Shown one piece after another: positions 37,317-49,336 of a DNA stretch of 64,000 bases. The translations under genes were made by a program, and so were the position numbers. How positions within the stretch are numbered: the stretch's first letter is position 1; every line of letters starts with the position of its first letter. The stretch is from Whalleya microplaca (Eukaryota; Ascomycota; Sordariomycetes; Xylariales; Xylariaceae). The notes under the pieces were generated by a model. That model ran no database searches, was not told where the DNA came from, and saw nothing but the letters and a program-made list of their open reading frames with translations. The stretch is taken from NCBI GenBank assembly GCA_022497155.1, contig MU385712.1:1-64000 (forward strand), given 5' to 3'.

Positions 37317-38482
37317 ATGAGTGACAACGCCCAAGCTCCCATCAGTCATATCTCCGCGTGGCGTGCGAAGCAGTCCGAGATCGAGACGTTTCTGACCGAA
37401 AGCCAAGGCCGCGATGCCACCTCGACCGCCTATATCCATGCCGCACACGCCTCGGGAAAGAGTACTTCGCTTTTGGCTCATGTTATTGACATGTTCCAAA
37501 GCGGCAAGATCGGACCCGTAGTGTACGTGCTGGCCCGACCTAGCGATGCGAAAAGCCTCTGTAAATGCCTACAACTCGACGTACATGCTTGGCCAAACGC
37601 GCCGTGGATCAGAGAGCATGTCTCTACCCAATTAGGCCAGGGTCCCTTAGTTCTGAGTAGCTACAAGAGCTTCTCGAGCTGGGTCCAGGCCCAGGCGAAC
37701 AAGCTGCACCCTCGCACCACGCTGCTGGTGGATGTGGAGCTCAGGGCGACGGTCGATGGGGAATTATTCTTTGGATCCCTATTCGAGATGGCTCAGCCGT
37801 CCCGGATCCCCTTGACCATCGTCTGTCTAGCTGCGCATCTCTCGACCCGCCGACCGTCATCTCCGTGCCCGACGTGAATCCAAGGATCCCGGTCACCCAC
37901 CTCGATGAAGGCAACCAGCGGGGCCAAATTGATGCGCTAGTCAGCGCTCATCTCACCAAGTTCAAGATCGATAAGGTCCTGATCGGCTCCCAAGAAGGGC
38001 GCGATAGCTTGGATAACTCCTTGCATATATCCGACGACGAGACAATGGACTTGCTTGTCGACTCGAAGGACGGCGGGAGTACCGCGTCATCACAATGGAC
38101 CCCGAACTGGCTTTATCGGAGTCCATCTGTGGCCTGACCCTCTACGTATCCACGGGGATAGTTGTATCCAAACTCTTCGACGAGCGGACGAGTCAAGTTG
38201 TCGAGATGGACCGGTATCTCACTGAGCCCGAGATCCTCCGGGAGCAGTCTTTCCTTATAAAGACCAACATGCCGCTGGCCGATAATAAAATATATCACCG
38301 GCTTAAGCCCAGCCAAGTGAAAGAATCTACAGGAATCGGTCGATCCCAGAGGGCCAGCCTGGAACGAGGATTTACTGCGCATAGCCCTCGAATGCGTGGG
38401 CAAGTGGCCGGCAGTCCACATTGGGTCGTGGCCGATTCGCTCGCCGGTGGATAAATATGCCTTCTCTGATGCCCTGCTCTAA
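37317..38482 (+). pseudogene. SF2 (DEAH-like) helicase gene broken by three frameshifts
   Basis: The reading frame starts at the ATG of MSDNAQAPISHISAW and shifts near 37,845, 38,070 and 38,330. The final in-frame stop would be at 38,480-38,482. The pieces line up in helicase order. Walker A is AHASGKST, motif II is in LLVDVELRATVDGE, a motif III-like IVCLAAHLS follows, and there is a second-domain motif V region (ALSESICGLTLYVSTGIVVS). Where DEAH helicases carry the arginine-rich motif VI, this has an aberrant EILREQSF. No GT-AG introns explain the shifts. The compact size (about 390 residues) and the Walker A form recall small helicases of RNA viruses and mobile elements more than cellular DEAH proteins, but the origin is unproven. 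It is the divergent partner of the gene at 35,823. Confidence 0.65.
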
Positions 38483-38929
38483 CTAGAGAGACTACGCTAC
38501 ATCAGAATGCGTGTACCCAACAGCCACAAGCCAACCCTGCGGGATCACGCAACACTTGAGCTTCTGTCGGTTATTCCATTCCAGGGGAGTGGCGAAAATC
38601 TGAGTCATAAACTGACCAACAAACACAAATAAACAGTCCACCAACCAACATTGGCGACAATTTTGCACTGGCTGTCTGAAATCAGACAAACAAAGGACAT
38701 TACGCGAGTACCGTTGGTACAACCAACATATGACTCCCAAGATAAAGGGGCTTGGCTAGACCACACCTCGCTTACCTGGAAGTTGACTCACCCGGCTACT
38801 TGATTGACATTGGCTATAAAATTTACAAACCGTCTGCTTCTATCGACCGGTTTCATTTGTGTTCTAACAGCAGATTCATCAAAACACTTTAGCTTGAATC
38901 TCTTCGCGCGGCAAGATCAGACCGACACT

Positions 38930-39862
38930 ATGCCGCATACTATTGCCCGCTCCATCCATGAGAACGATAATGAGCCGATTTGGAACCTTCCACAGCTCCT
39001 TTATCTCGAAGACCCCGATATACATGAGCGGATTCTAGTCACGGGTGGTGGCATAGTCCATTACAAAGAAACGTACTATATCTTGACAGCGAAACCTCCT
39101 CATGCGAGAAAATGGCGTCATCATGACGGTACCTCCCATTACAACTGCCATCGCCTTTCGAGCCCGCCGATAAATGAAAGTAATTCTCCTCAGCCGGGGA
39201 GGATCATTGGGCAGATTTCCTATGATAGCGAAACTTTCGCCTACGTCCTGATCGCATTACATGTAGACCTGTATCGTGGCCATGAAGAGAAAATCCAGCA
39301 GGTTTCAATGCAAGTAGTATATCATCTCACCGAAGAAAACGACATCAGCATCGAGCCGATCAAAATAACGCTGCAAGGAGCAGGAGACCTGAGTGATGAC
39401 AATGAAATCAACCTTGTAATTAAAACGACTAAAGGTCACTCTATGCGCTTTTATTCGGGGGATTGTAGCACTTCGGATCACTACTGCCACGAGGAAAACT
39501 TTCGCTTCGATAATGGAACCTTCCGGGTTGCCATTTGCGATCCCACAATTGCATACGACTGCGAGGAAGAAACGCCTAAACCTGAAGACTGCGGGAGTTG
39601 GATCTACAAAGTGGATGATAAAGATGCCATATCGGAACCGCATAGACCATATGGCATGCTATTCTCTCATATAGAGGACCACAGAGAAAAATATTTCAAA
39701 ATCATAGAGTTCGGCAAAAACCCCGTAGCAACGGATATTGGGGTTCAAGTCCTGAAACTGGGCGGAGGCATAACCGAAGACGCGCTTAGGGATTATGATA
39801 GCTCGATTGCTGGCACCTGTGAGCAATACTATGTCATGAGTCGACTTGAGTCACTTGAATAG
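38930..39862 (+). CDS. Hypothetical protein, 310 residues
   Basis: Single-exon frame beginning at the ATG of MPHTIARSIHENDNEP. The same frame is open for 42 further codons upstream and looks hydrophobic there (LLLSTGFICVL), but it has no ATG, only a TGA followed by TTG. The body is beta-rich, with a Cys-rich stretch (YSGDCSTSDHYCHEENF) and a DCGSWIYKVDD motif followed by PYGMLFSHIED. That resembles the (D)SGSW...GH pattern of a trypsin-like-fold domain common in fungal hypothetical proteins, but a catalytic triad is not evident. If an unseen upstream exon exists, the protein could be secreted. Confidence 0.55.
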   Translation: MPHTIARSIHENDNEPIWNLPQLLYLEDPDIHERILVTGGGIVHYKETYYILTAKPPHARKWRHHDGTSHYNCHRLSSPPINESNSPQPGRIIGQISYDSETFAYVLIALHVDLYRGHEEKIQQVSMQVVYHLTEENDISIEPIKITLQGAGDLSDDNEINLVIKTTKGHSMRFYSGDCSTSDHYCHEENFRFDNGTFRVAICDPTIAYDCEEETPKPEDCGSWIYKVDDKDAISEPHRPYGMLFSHIEDHREKYFKIIEFGKNPVATDIGVQVLKLGGGITEDALRDYDSSIAGTCEQYYVMSRLESLE

Positions 39863-41926
39863 TGGTTATATCTACCCCGCAGTACATTTTACTACAAGAC
39901 GGAAGGCTTTTTTCTGTTCTTCTTTCCCCTTGTGAGAATTGTCTCCTCACTTGTCCATTATTCGTTATAACTAAAACCATAAACCTTCTTGGAGTGTGTA
40001 GTATAGAGGTCAGCTGTTAATCATCCTTTAAGGAGCCTTGGCTTACCTCGATGGGTTTAGACTCGGTTCAGTTGATGAATCCCATACACGTCATGGCCCC
40101 TATGCAATCCCCATAGATAGCCCCGGGGCACAGAAAGACCCGGATAGTGCTATGTTTGAATTTGACTCGGGGAAGGAGTCTGGGCGAGCATCATTGAGCC
40201 TTACATTGTAAATAGGGGCTGGTGGTTCTGTCGGATTACGGAGATATGTGGCTGGTAATCCAGGTGGCTGGGACACCCCACAAGCTGTGGCTTTATGTAT
40301 TAGTGGCTCTTCCCCCAAGGGCTCTGGTAATGATACTTTCTCTAGTAACGACTACGGATGACACTCGTAACTTGCGTGTATTTCATCAGGTTCAATGGCC
40401 TGAAGAATTGGACTAAACTTTTCCGGAAATTTTCTAGTATGCACCGGGTTTCGAAAGTATCGCCGCCAATTCAACTTTGCCCCCCTAACTTGCTGGTATT
40501 GCAATCATCGTTACCTTGATAGAGATAGATGTCCTTACAGAAAAAAGCTTTAGCATATCCTGCTTAAGAAGCCCGCTTAATAAAGGGGCAAACAATTCGA
40601 CAAGCAACTGTACATTTTCAATAACTTTGACCAACACTTGTGTCGTTTTCCCTCTGGCAGCTTTTTACGGTATATCATGTCTAGCTACTACATTAAAGAG
40701 ATAACCCACCTTTTCCCTTACTCTTTGCCGTATCCTTTACAAGAGGGCTATCTGCGAGGGACAAAACGCATTCCATTGCCAATCTCGAGATATGATAAGT
40801 GACATCTAGGTGCAAACTTTCTGTTTAACGTTAAAGTAAACTACAAAATTCAACTTGGCCGCGTTAGGCCTAAGCATATATCTCCCGAAAAGTTTATTTT
40901 GACGACAGTCAAGGCTCTCGGGCAAAGAGCAACCTGGTCAGGTTAAGTGGCTTTCGAGCGACAACAGCAGGCGTAGCCTTGGCCGCACCGAAAGGACAAC
41001 AAATATCCCTGGCTACCCATCACCTTCAGAACGAGGATCCTGTGATAAAGAGCCACTTGCATTAGGTATTCTTTACTCCTCTACCTATTCTATTAACTAT
41101 GAGCATGCATATAACAACAAGATGCAAGAGCTGATGAATCCCTTACTCTTATCGCCAAGATGCTGCTTCAGTATCTCCCAAGTAATATTTCGTGTCAGCT
41201 ACGCCAGAGGCTACCAAAAGAGCTGTATGTTCTTGGTGCTAACGGCCACCTATCGTTACAAAACAGCCCATATGTACAGCATGTAGATAACAAGTTCGCT
41301 GCAATGAGTAGGTATCTCGGTAAAGCAACGCGCACGGCGACTTTTTTACTGCCAAGATTGGGGCCCCAATCGCATTCATGCAGCTGCGCCTGCCGAATGC
41401 GAGCGTTTGTTACGCATGCGTGCGAATGCGAGCTCCGCCGCAAGTTAGCGACAGCTTCCTATCCAGCGTCAGTCAATAGCGGCGGCTTCGCTAGGGCTCG
41501 ACCTCGGTAAACCGCCAAACCCTTCATAATATAGGTTATCGTTCTATTCAGCGAGGTGTAACAGTTGTTCATAGAGTTTTACGACTGCTTTGCCGTCGAG
41601 ATGCTGCGGTACATTGGCCCATATTGATTAGGCATCAGCCACACAAGGCCAACCAATATCAGGCTGTTGGCTCAGTAGGGTTCGGTCGTCATGATAGATT
41701 CGGTGTAAATGGCGCCCGGTTCTATCATTTAAATAGTAGAGGCGACCGTGACATCGTAGGCGTTCTTGCAGACATACACTACTGCACTTTCATTGATGAT
41801 CGGAGCTCTTAGCGACATCACCTCTTCCGATATTGGCTTGTCATTTTCGCTCGTCAGATTCTTCTTCATTCAGGTTCCCTCTGTTCAGCCCTTCCACTCT
41901 CCCGTCAGTTTAGACACGGTATCGAA
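39863..41926. other. Gene-free stretch
   Basis: About 2.1 kb of moderate composition with scattered short frames on both strands, none with a recognisable domain or sensible codon use. No repeat pairs were noticed. The last 150 bp, rich in C/T (TTCTTCTTCATTC, CCACTCTCCCG), fits a 5' leader or promoter for the RTA1-type gene. Confidence 0.35.
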
Positions 41927-43004
41927 ATGTCTCTGCCTCCCGGCGTGGTCACCTTCGGGCCCGATGCTACCTGTACGCTAGATACCTGTCCCATCGAGTG
42001 GAGTGTCTACGGATATCGGCCGTCTCTCGCTGCCAACATCACCTTCGTAGTCCTATTTGGTCTAGGGGGTGTCGTGCATGCGGTACTTGGGTTCAAACGG
42101 AAGACCTGGTGGTTCATATGCTGCATGATCGTGTGTTCCATGAATGCTTGTATCGGCTACGGCGGCCGTGTCTGGCTATGGTATGACCCATTCAGCTTCG
42201 AGGCATTCTTGATGCAGATGAGTCAGTTTACACATTGTCTCGGTGTTTCTCGGCAGACTCACGTTGACATTAGCGATACATAGTTTGCATCACAACTGGC
42301 CCGGTGTATTACTGTGCTGCCACCTACGTAATTCTTGGCCAAACGTGAGTCGGACCTTGAAACATATCCGGAGTGCCAAGATGCTTAACGCCATGAACTT
42401 TCCATTGTGCAGTATCGCCTATTTTTCGCCAACCATAAGCCGTCTGAAGCCAGCCTTCTTCTATTTCGGCTTCGGTACCTGCGATATTATATCCCTAGCA
42501 TTACAAGCCGCTGGAGGAGCCATGTCAAGCTCCTCTGCCGGGTCGAGCGACCTGGATACTAACCTCGCCCTCGCGGGGCTAGCCTTCCAAGTTGCTACCA
42601 TTTTCACCTTCTGCAGTTTCCTTTTCGACTTCATCATTCGATACTTCCGGTCCCCTCAGGGACGTATTGCCATCTCCAAGATCGGATCCCAGTTGAAGCT
42701 TTTCTTTGGATTTATGTTCCTTGCCATGTTTCTAACCGTCGTGAGGAGTGTGTATCGGCTTGTGGAGCTGCGCGAAGGATATAGCGGTGACCTAATCAAG
42801 GAAGAGCCTCTGTTCATCGCTCTGGAAGGAGTGTAAGCGAACTCTGACCTCTTCCATTTTGCCTGACTAACAATTATGAGACTCGTTGTCTTGTCGTTCT
42901 ATTGTTTATCTATTGGCCACCTAGGACTACTATTCAAGGAGAACATCAAGGACAGACTGAAGGCTAATACCGAAGAAGATACGGAGCTACGATATTACCC
43001 ATAG
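41927..43004 (+). CDS. RTA1-family seven-transmembrane protein
   Basis: Predicted 299-residue membrane protein from four exons: 41,927-42,221, 42,284-42,344, 42,413-42,832 and 42,881-43,004. The introns are 62, 68 and 48 nt. All junctions keep the frame and join conserved blocks. The second and third introns contain CTTAAC- and CTAAC-type branch sites, and the first donor is GTCAGT. Family signatures are the N-terminal Cys-rich lumenal segment (TCTLDTCP), ITFVVLFGLGGVVHAVLG (TM1-2), YGGRVWLWYDPFSFEAF, YYCAATYVILGQT, FGTCDIISLALQAAGGAMS and LTVVRSVYRLVELREG. RTA1-like proteins act at plasma or ER membranes and are tied to lipid translocation and resistance to toxic amphiphiles. The third acceptor (ATGAG) is unusual, so the last intron is the least certain part. 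Confidence 0.85.
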
Positions 43005-44816
43005 GCCCTGTACTTGTACTTTATGTGTAAGAAAGTAATACTGGTGTTTGTTACAGTCTGATAATACTATGGGGCTACGTGAGGGGGTTAGTCTCAAGGG
43101 GTTACGGTATTGATAGGGGACTTCGTAAAATTTCTATGAAGCTTATTGACAACGAAAAGGGGTACATATTGGAGGTTATTCTACCCTGAGTAGGAGGAAA
43201 GTAGAGATCCATAGCGTATTTAATCGGACGTATCATTCTCAATTTGCCTCGCAAGTATCACCGTTCCACAAGTCTCGAGTCCTTAAGTAATAAGCAAATA
43301 TTTATTTAACAAATGCGACAATAAATATTCTACTGGCTCTGAGTTTATGAATTTTCAGTTAGAGTATTCATGAAGTAAACAGGTATTACGTGTTCTGATG
43401 GTTGTTATAGAGGAAGTATTATATCTGGAATACTTGGGGCCAAAGCCCCTAAATATATGAAGGTATAACTGATAAGGATTGGGATCATTACCCACAGATG
43501 CCTGTAATGCGTTTCAAACTATGAATATATGATAGGTTTCTCCTTTAATTACTTATGGTAATCCCATTCTACCATATAAAGTAACTTTTTGAATTACCTA
43601 TAACCCCTCATAGCCTGCCTAACAAGGTAGCCAAGGATGGCTCAGAAACAAATTGCCGTTAGTATTCCATTGCCTCTCTAAGCAGGGGCCCTAACGTAGC
43701 ATCATACAATGCCTATCAAATCAACAAACCGTAGCATATATTGGCTTGGCTCGAAGTTGCACTCTAGAGTTATATTAATGGTTACTTCCTGTCGTGCTTC
43801 CTCAACCAATTGACTTTGATCTACCTGACCTGCCAAGCGGATGCTCAGATAATTACCTTATGCTGAGGTAATCGTTGTATCATACTGTTGAACCTGGAGG
43901 CTTGAAGATAAAACTAGAGTGGGCATCTACTTTCAACAGTTGCTGGGTTATCCTTGCTGACACTCGGGGTAGAGGGGTGTGATTTATATAGACATGTACG
44001 CTATAGCAAATTCTTGCTGTCCGTATCTTCATGAAGCTACATATCCTTCGCTTTGTGCAGTAGTCAAAGTTTAAAGAAGCAGCGATAAGGAAGGTAGTAG
44101 TTATGTGGCACCTATATTGCAACGCTGCCGGGTCATATTGCATTTTCCGTCAGTGTTTAATTTATTCTGTGGGTTCTAGTGGTCTATTAATATGAGTTCA
44201 GGCAAACATTCTGGCATCAGTTCCCATGGTTAGAATAGAAAAGCACCCCAGCCAGCACGTCAATTTTGTCAACCATCCCATGTGGGATGCGGAGCGAGCC
44301 GCTGCCTTGCATGAAAATGCAATAGTAAAGTCCAGGCTGCGTAACTAGAGATGTCAAGGTGTTGAACCGAAATTTGGTGTGGTGCTACCAACTGCCGAAA
44401 TATACCGGCTCTGATGGAATAAATGGCCTGCAGGCCGGTCAACGTCCTAATATAAGGAGTCACACAACATGGCTGATATGACATTGGACTATTCTCTTCC
44501 TTGTCCCCGGTCATCCGTGTGGTTTATTGTTGCAAGGCTACGGACATGCTTCGGACTGTCAACCTACACCCCTACACCTGCGAAAACACAGAGTAAAAGC
44601 CTACAGGAACTCATTCTGTATCTGGTTGCCTGAGGGCTTCTAAATGCATGTCGATGATCGGATCTTGTAGCATGTGAAACAGTCATCTCCCAAAGAGCTA
44701 TCTAGAAATATAAAATACTCCTAGATCAACCGTGCGGGAATGGCCGAATTGGGAATTCTCTCCTATACACTCCGAGATCGTTTGTTGTTGACAGAATAGC
44801 GTTGCTTACTTGCACA
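43005..44816. other. Gene-free stretch
   Basis: About 1.8 kb of moderately A/T-rich sequence with no supported gene, no clear repeat and no transposon ends. Short frames on the minus strand near 43,900-44,500 lack any recognisable feature. Confidence 0.35.
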
Positions 44817-46992
44817 ATGCCATCTCTAGCATCCCCTGAACCAAGCGTCGAAACTAATAACATGGATCCTACTCCAACTGAAGCGACTGTCCACAGTGCC
44901 AATTCGCCCACAACCGACGAAAGCACTACCAACCAGGAAAGCCAGGCCAATAAAGCCGAGTCCACCTCCACCGTCCAAGCCCACGCACCAGAGTCTCAGG
45001 GACCTGGACGACGACGATGGAAAACCCTGTGGGTATGCTTTAAAACCCTGTGGGTATGCTACAAAACCCGATATGGCTTTCCTTCTCTCATGTGTGCGTT
45101 CGCCCTCCTCGGCTTCTTTGGAGCACTCGGGCATCATTTTTACTACGAACGCCTCCACGGGCAAGAGGTGCAAGATTCACAGTGGCCCAGTAGATTCGGC
45201 ATTGCACTTTCCTTCTTCGTGAAAACTTCCCTCGTTCTATCGGTTGAGACAGCTTATAAGCAGCAAGTTTGGGTGAGGCGAATGATCACCTTGCCATACA
45301 GTTCTGTCTCAATATGCGGATACTGACACTCTTATAGCTTACGGTTAAAAGACGAGACTTCAAAGTCTCCACACTCGATACACTTTTCTCGGTGAGTATG
45401 ATGGTTGCCTTCTTCAACGCTGGGTAGTTCGTCCACCACATCTAGTTGCTCACTCATGCATTCAGGCATGCTCCAATCCTCTTAATATATTTGATAAGCA
45501 GCTCGTCTCTGGGGCATCCATTGCTTCTCTCCTAGCAGTACTTCTCTGGTTAGGCGCCTTCACTCTCTCTCTATGTATCCCGTTCTGAAGTAGGTTAGGT
45601 GCTTGCCTCTTTGTGCTATTGCCTCCCCATCCACACTCACCATCCAAGATGGTGACAAGATACGATCAACGACTTGCGATAATGTCTCCATGATTGACTT
45701 CGCTCGCGAAAACAAGTGGGGGCTTGACTCGGACGACCAGGAGCGAGCTGGAATGTCATATTGGGATACGGGTCGAGAAGATGGGCTCTATACCTACGCC
45801 ACGCCAAGTTCAGAACTCCAGCGGATATTCAAATTATCCATCCTATCCGTCACCGGCCCACTAAAGCCCCCAAATCCATGCCCGTCGACGAAATCATGCA
45901 CATACTCCATGGATCTTTCTTTTCCTGTATATCAATGTGAACGTCGCCGCCAGTTTGGAGGCAGCAACCCTTCAGCCTACGGAAGGTCTCAATTCGCTCC
46001 TAACGGCTCGCTATTGTACGCCAGCTACTCCTCGATCGACGAAAACGACGGCGGTAGACCTCTGACATGGGACAACATAACATCCTCGACACAGGAGCCC
46101 GGGGTTTTCACCGAGATTCCATCGCTCTGGATAGGATGGGTCACTGACGCCGGCGGATACCAGCCTCACATCGTGGAGTGTTTATTGCACAATGCGACAT
46201 CCGTCTACGAGGTGACATTCTCGGGGGACGACATGACGGTGAATCAGACAACGGTTGTATTGGGCCCTTTGCTCTTACCCAACGGTAGTGTAAAAGCGCC
46301 ATCGGATGACAATTACCAGCAATTTTCGTAAGACTCACATGCATTGCGTAAATTGGACCCTCAGCTTGCTAACAACAGACAGTGGCTACCATGCTGCAGG
46401 ATATTTATTCCGTACTTTCTTGTCCGGGAACATCACCTCGGATCCGGTAGAAGTCTACGTTGACGCGACAGAACTACTACAAAGCGATCTGGTCATACAC
46501 ACCGATGCACTTCACATACCAGACAACTTTGAGACTGTCATCGAAAACCGTTTTAAGGATGTCTTCCTGTCCATGCTCAGCGACACGCAATTGCATTCCC
46601 AGTTCGACTTAACCACCTCATGCTCGATTACCGAATCCGTACTTGTATGGCATTATGAGCCATTTTGGCTTGCCTTGTCGTATATAGTGGCGGTATCCCT
46701 AACAGCAGCCGCTGTTGTTGTTGGTGCATATGGCTTCCATAGAAACGGTCGTTCTATGAATACATCGTTTAGCAACTTTATGACTACGACAAGAAGTCCG
46801 GATTTGGATAAATTGGCAGAGGGGCATTGTTTAGGGCAGTGGCCGATGTGCAAGAGAATAGCGGATGCGAAGCTCAGATTTGGGGAGCTGCTAGTGTCGT
46901 CGAACCAAGATGACGATGATACGACACCACACGCCGCATTTGCATTTCCTAGCAGTGTTCAGGAAATCAAGAGTGACAAGAATTATGCGTAG
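44817..46992 (+). CDS. Multi-pass membrane protein of a fungal-specific family
   Basis: Predicted 643-residue protein from five exons: 44,817-45,272, 45,338-45,391, 45,466-45,548, 45,599-46,327 and 46,383-46,992. All four introns are 50-74 nt with GT...AG, and the exons join in frame. The N-terminal ~70 residues are Ser/Thr/Pro-rich and disordered. Membrane segments follow near GFPSLMCAFALLGFFGALG, FGIALSFFVKTSLVLSV, ASIASLLAVLLWCLPLCA and, close to the C-terminus, YIVAVSLTAAAVVVGAYGF. Between the last two is a large probably extracellular domain with Cys and N-glycosylation sequons. The pattern VETAYKQQVW...RRDFKVSTLDTLFS...LLWCLPL...PSTLTI is shared by many ascomycete proteins of unknown function. 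A 21-bp tandem duplication (45,021-45,062) repeats seven residues, KTLWVCF/KTLWVCY. Confidence 0.8.
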
Positions 46993-47759
46993 TTAATGGT
47001 CTTTTAAGTACGTCTACCTTTACGAACTTATATCGGTACAATATCCAGACGGCTCCCATCCTCCGTAAACTTTGCTTCCCCCTTAACTACACGTTAGGCC
47101 ACTAAAGCAGCTATCCGGGAATTGAGGGTTAAGGACTGCTACAGTACAAGGCACGAATAGTAGCATTGTACATACAACAGGCCATCTGATACCCTGGAAT
47201 AGCTGAACCTTAAGTCAATCAAGTCTCATTTACCCTGTACTTCAGCAGCTATAATACTATAACACACACACACACACATGTGATATGTGTATCTTTCACA
47301 CGCTCACTACACGGTCTATTTTAGAATAGCCTCATAGATGATATAGGCAGCATGATAATTTCATAATGAGGCTCGATCAGGCAAAATGGATAAGTGTGTG
47401 TAGTTTCGGTGTTGCCATCCTGCAGAATAGTATTGGCAATCGCTGGCACCCAGAGCCTTATCCTTCGCCGACTGAGAGACCTGTACATCTGCAGTCCAAA
47501 TTCTGCCTAGCCATGGAGTGCAACTCTCCTTTTTGGCACTCATTGGTAGGACGGGCAGGACCGTATGCAGGCTGAGCTGCCGGTTACTAAGGCTAGCTGA
47601 CGGTGTTATTAAACGTTGAATTGCTTGATTCCACTGCCACGCCGGGTTTGTCCATAAATACTCGCACGGAATCATCTAGTGAAAGAGCTGAAGAGTATCT
47701 TCATCCACCCGAAGCGTAAAACTTCGATTTGCTCCTTCTGAAACTTTATCCATTGAGTT
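46993..47759. other. Gene-free stretch with an (AC)n microsatellite
   Basis: About 770 bp without a supported gene. A short AC dinucleotide run lies at about 47,262-47,278. The right part should hold the promoter of the glucanase gene. Confidence 0.4.
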
Positions 47760-48880
47760 ATGTTTTGCCATAAGCTTCTCACTCTGCTGGCATCAGCCAC
47801 TCTCTGCCACTCTCTAGCTTCACCTCGTAGCGCACAGCCCTGCTTTCCTTACGGAACAGCCGCTCTCCCCAAGGATCTCTCACGCCCCGATATCCGCCTC
47901 GAGGACTGGTGGTGTCCGCAGTCCATGGCGTACGGCTTTCAGGGGTTTTCCTATCCGCTCGAAGAGGCAAACTGCGCCAGCCCCGTCAACAGCTTCGAGT
48001 CCATGAACGCAGACTTTACGCGGATGAAGCGGGACTTCGGCGCGTCGATCGTGCGCCTGTACTACCCCGTCTGCCTCAATGCCTCGGTCTTCGAGAACGT
48101 GCTGAAGGCCGGGGTAGCGAATGACATGGCCGTCATCTTTCAGGTGTGGACGGATTTTGGAGAGAGTGTACATCCATCCTCATCTACCTAGGAATCAGCA
48201 ACAAAACCGGGCGCATTGACTAACCATTGACGTAGGACCAATGGAAGCAATCGCAGCAAGCCATATACGACGTGCTCGAGTCTTCTGAGTTCGGTCCTAT
48301 CGCGCCCTACGTCGTACACTCGGCTGACTTCGGCTCCGAGCCCATTACCGATGGCATGGACGGCGGCGGAGAGCAATTCATCGCAGACCTAGCGCTCTTC
48401 AGGGAGAAGCTAAATGGCTACGGGATCCCTGCCGGCATCAGCGAGACGTGGGACATGCCGGGCCGCATGAGCAGCGAGGACGGCTCTGAGCTCGGAGAGA
48501 TCGGTGCTGCCGTCGCGGCAAACAGCGATTACTGTCACGCCCACATTATGCCGTACTACCACAACAAGATACCTGTATCGGGTGCGTGGGACTACATCCA
48601 GGAGCAGATGGAATGGCTGCAGGTAGAGGTTCAATTACCGCTCATGATTACAGAGACGCAATGGGCGTGGGGGCCAAATACGCACAACTCAGGTAGGCCA
48701 GATGTTGGGATAGCGCAGTATGCCGCTTTCTGGAAAAGGTACGACGATGAGTGCGAGACGTTTAAGCAGTTTAACGTGGGGTGGTTTCTCCATACTTGGA
48801 GCGGGGAAGGGACTTTTGATATTATGTACGAGCATAATGCGTCGTGTGTGATGCCTTATTGGCGACCACGTACATGCTGA
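47760..48880 (+). CDS. Secreted GH17-like glucan 1,3-beta-glucosidase
   Basis: Predicted 350-residue protein from exons 47,760-48,167 and 48,236-48,880. The 68-nt intron has a TGACTAACC branch site and a TAG end. An N-terminal signal peptide (MFCHKLLTLLASATLCHSLA) points to secretion. The body has the order of the fungal GH17-like clade: CPQSMAYGFQGFSYPLE, then DFGASIVRLYYP, a strand ending VWTDFGES, then HSADFGSEP with the likely acid/base Glu near residue 171. ISETWDMPG and HAHIMPYYHN follow, then MITETQWAWGP with the likely nucleophile Glu near residue 276. Enzymes of this group trim beta-1,3-glucan in the cell wall. A GPI signal is not seen. A strong hairpin follows the stop codon. Activity is inferred from family motifs only. 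Confidence 0.85.
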
Positions 48881-48884
48881 AGCC

Positions 48885-48921
48885 CGAGCGACCTCCGGGC
48901 TTATGCTCGGGAGGTCGCTCG
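48885..48921 (+). terminator. Stem-loop just after the glucanase stop codon
   Basis: CGAGCGACCTCC and GGAGGTCGCTCG form a perfect 12-bp stem with a 13-nt loop, beginning 4 nt after the stop codon. Fungal genes do not normally end by hairpins, so it is more likely a structured 3' UTR element or a chance palindrome than a terminator in the bacterial sense. Confidence 0.4.
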
Positions 48922-49336
48922 ATCGAAACGAGCAAATGTTACGTACCAATTGCAAGGTGCGTATGAGGTGATGCTGTATCAATGCAATGTGTTTTTATTG
49001 GGAATACCAGCTTTCTGCTTAAATGACATATCATGATATGGTGCCATTAGGTAGGCTTTGGTGATAGGAGTTGCATTCACGACGCTGCAGACGGGTGTAG
49101 GTATCTGAGCGCGAGCTGAACATGATAATCTTCGATCCAGATCTGACTATAAAAAAGGCGACAACCATCCCATAGACTAGGGTAAATATGGCTATCACGG
49201 GAGCTGATTGTCCATCCACGAGGCCAGGGAGAATCGTGCCATGTAGATGCGGTTGTATCGAGCTTGACGATAGGATGAAGGTTCATGCATCTTTCGCAAA
49301 CCCACTGCTCAGGCAGTTCTCTAGCACAGCCAGATA
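48922..49336. other. Gene-free stretch
   Basis: About 415 bp between the glucanase 3' region and the solo LTR. Short minus-strand frames here carry no domain signature. Confidence 0.3.

Noticed and set aside
41160..41510. 116-codon frame between the hypothetical and RTA1 genes
   Set aside because: No domain, no conserved pattern, poor start context, and it overlaps an equally long minus frame.
47262..47278. (AC)n run as a possible regulatory element
   Set aside because: Ordinary short microsatellite.
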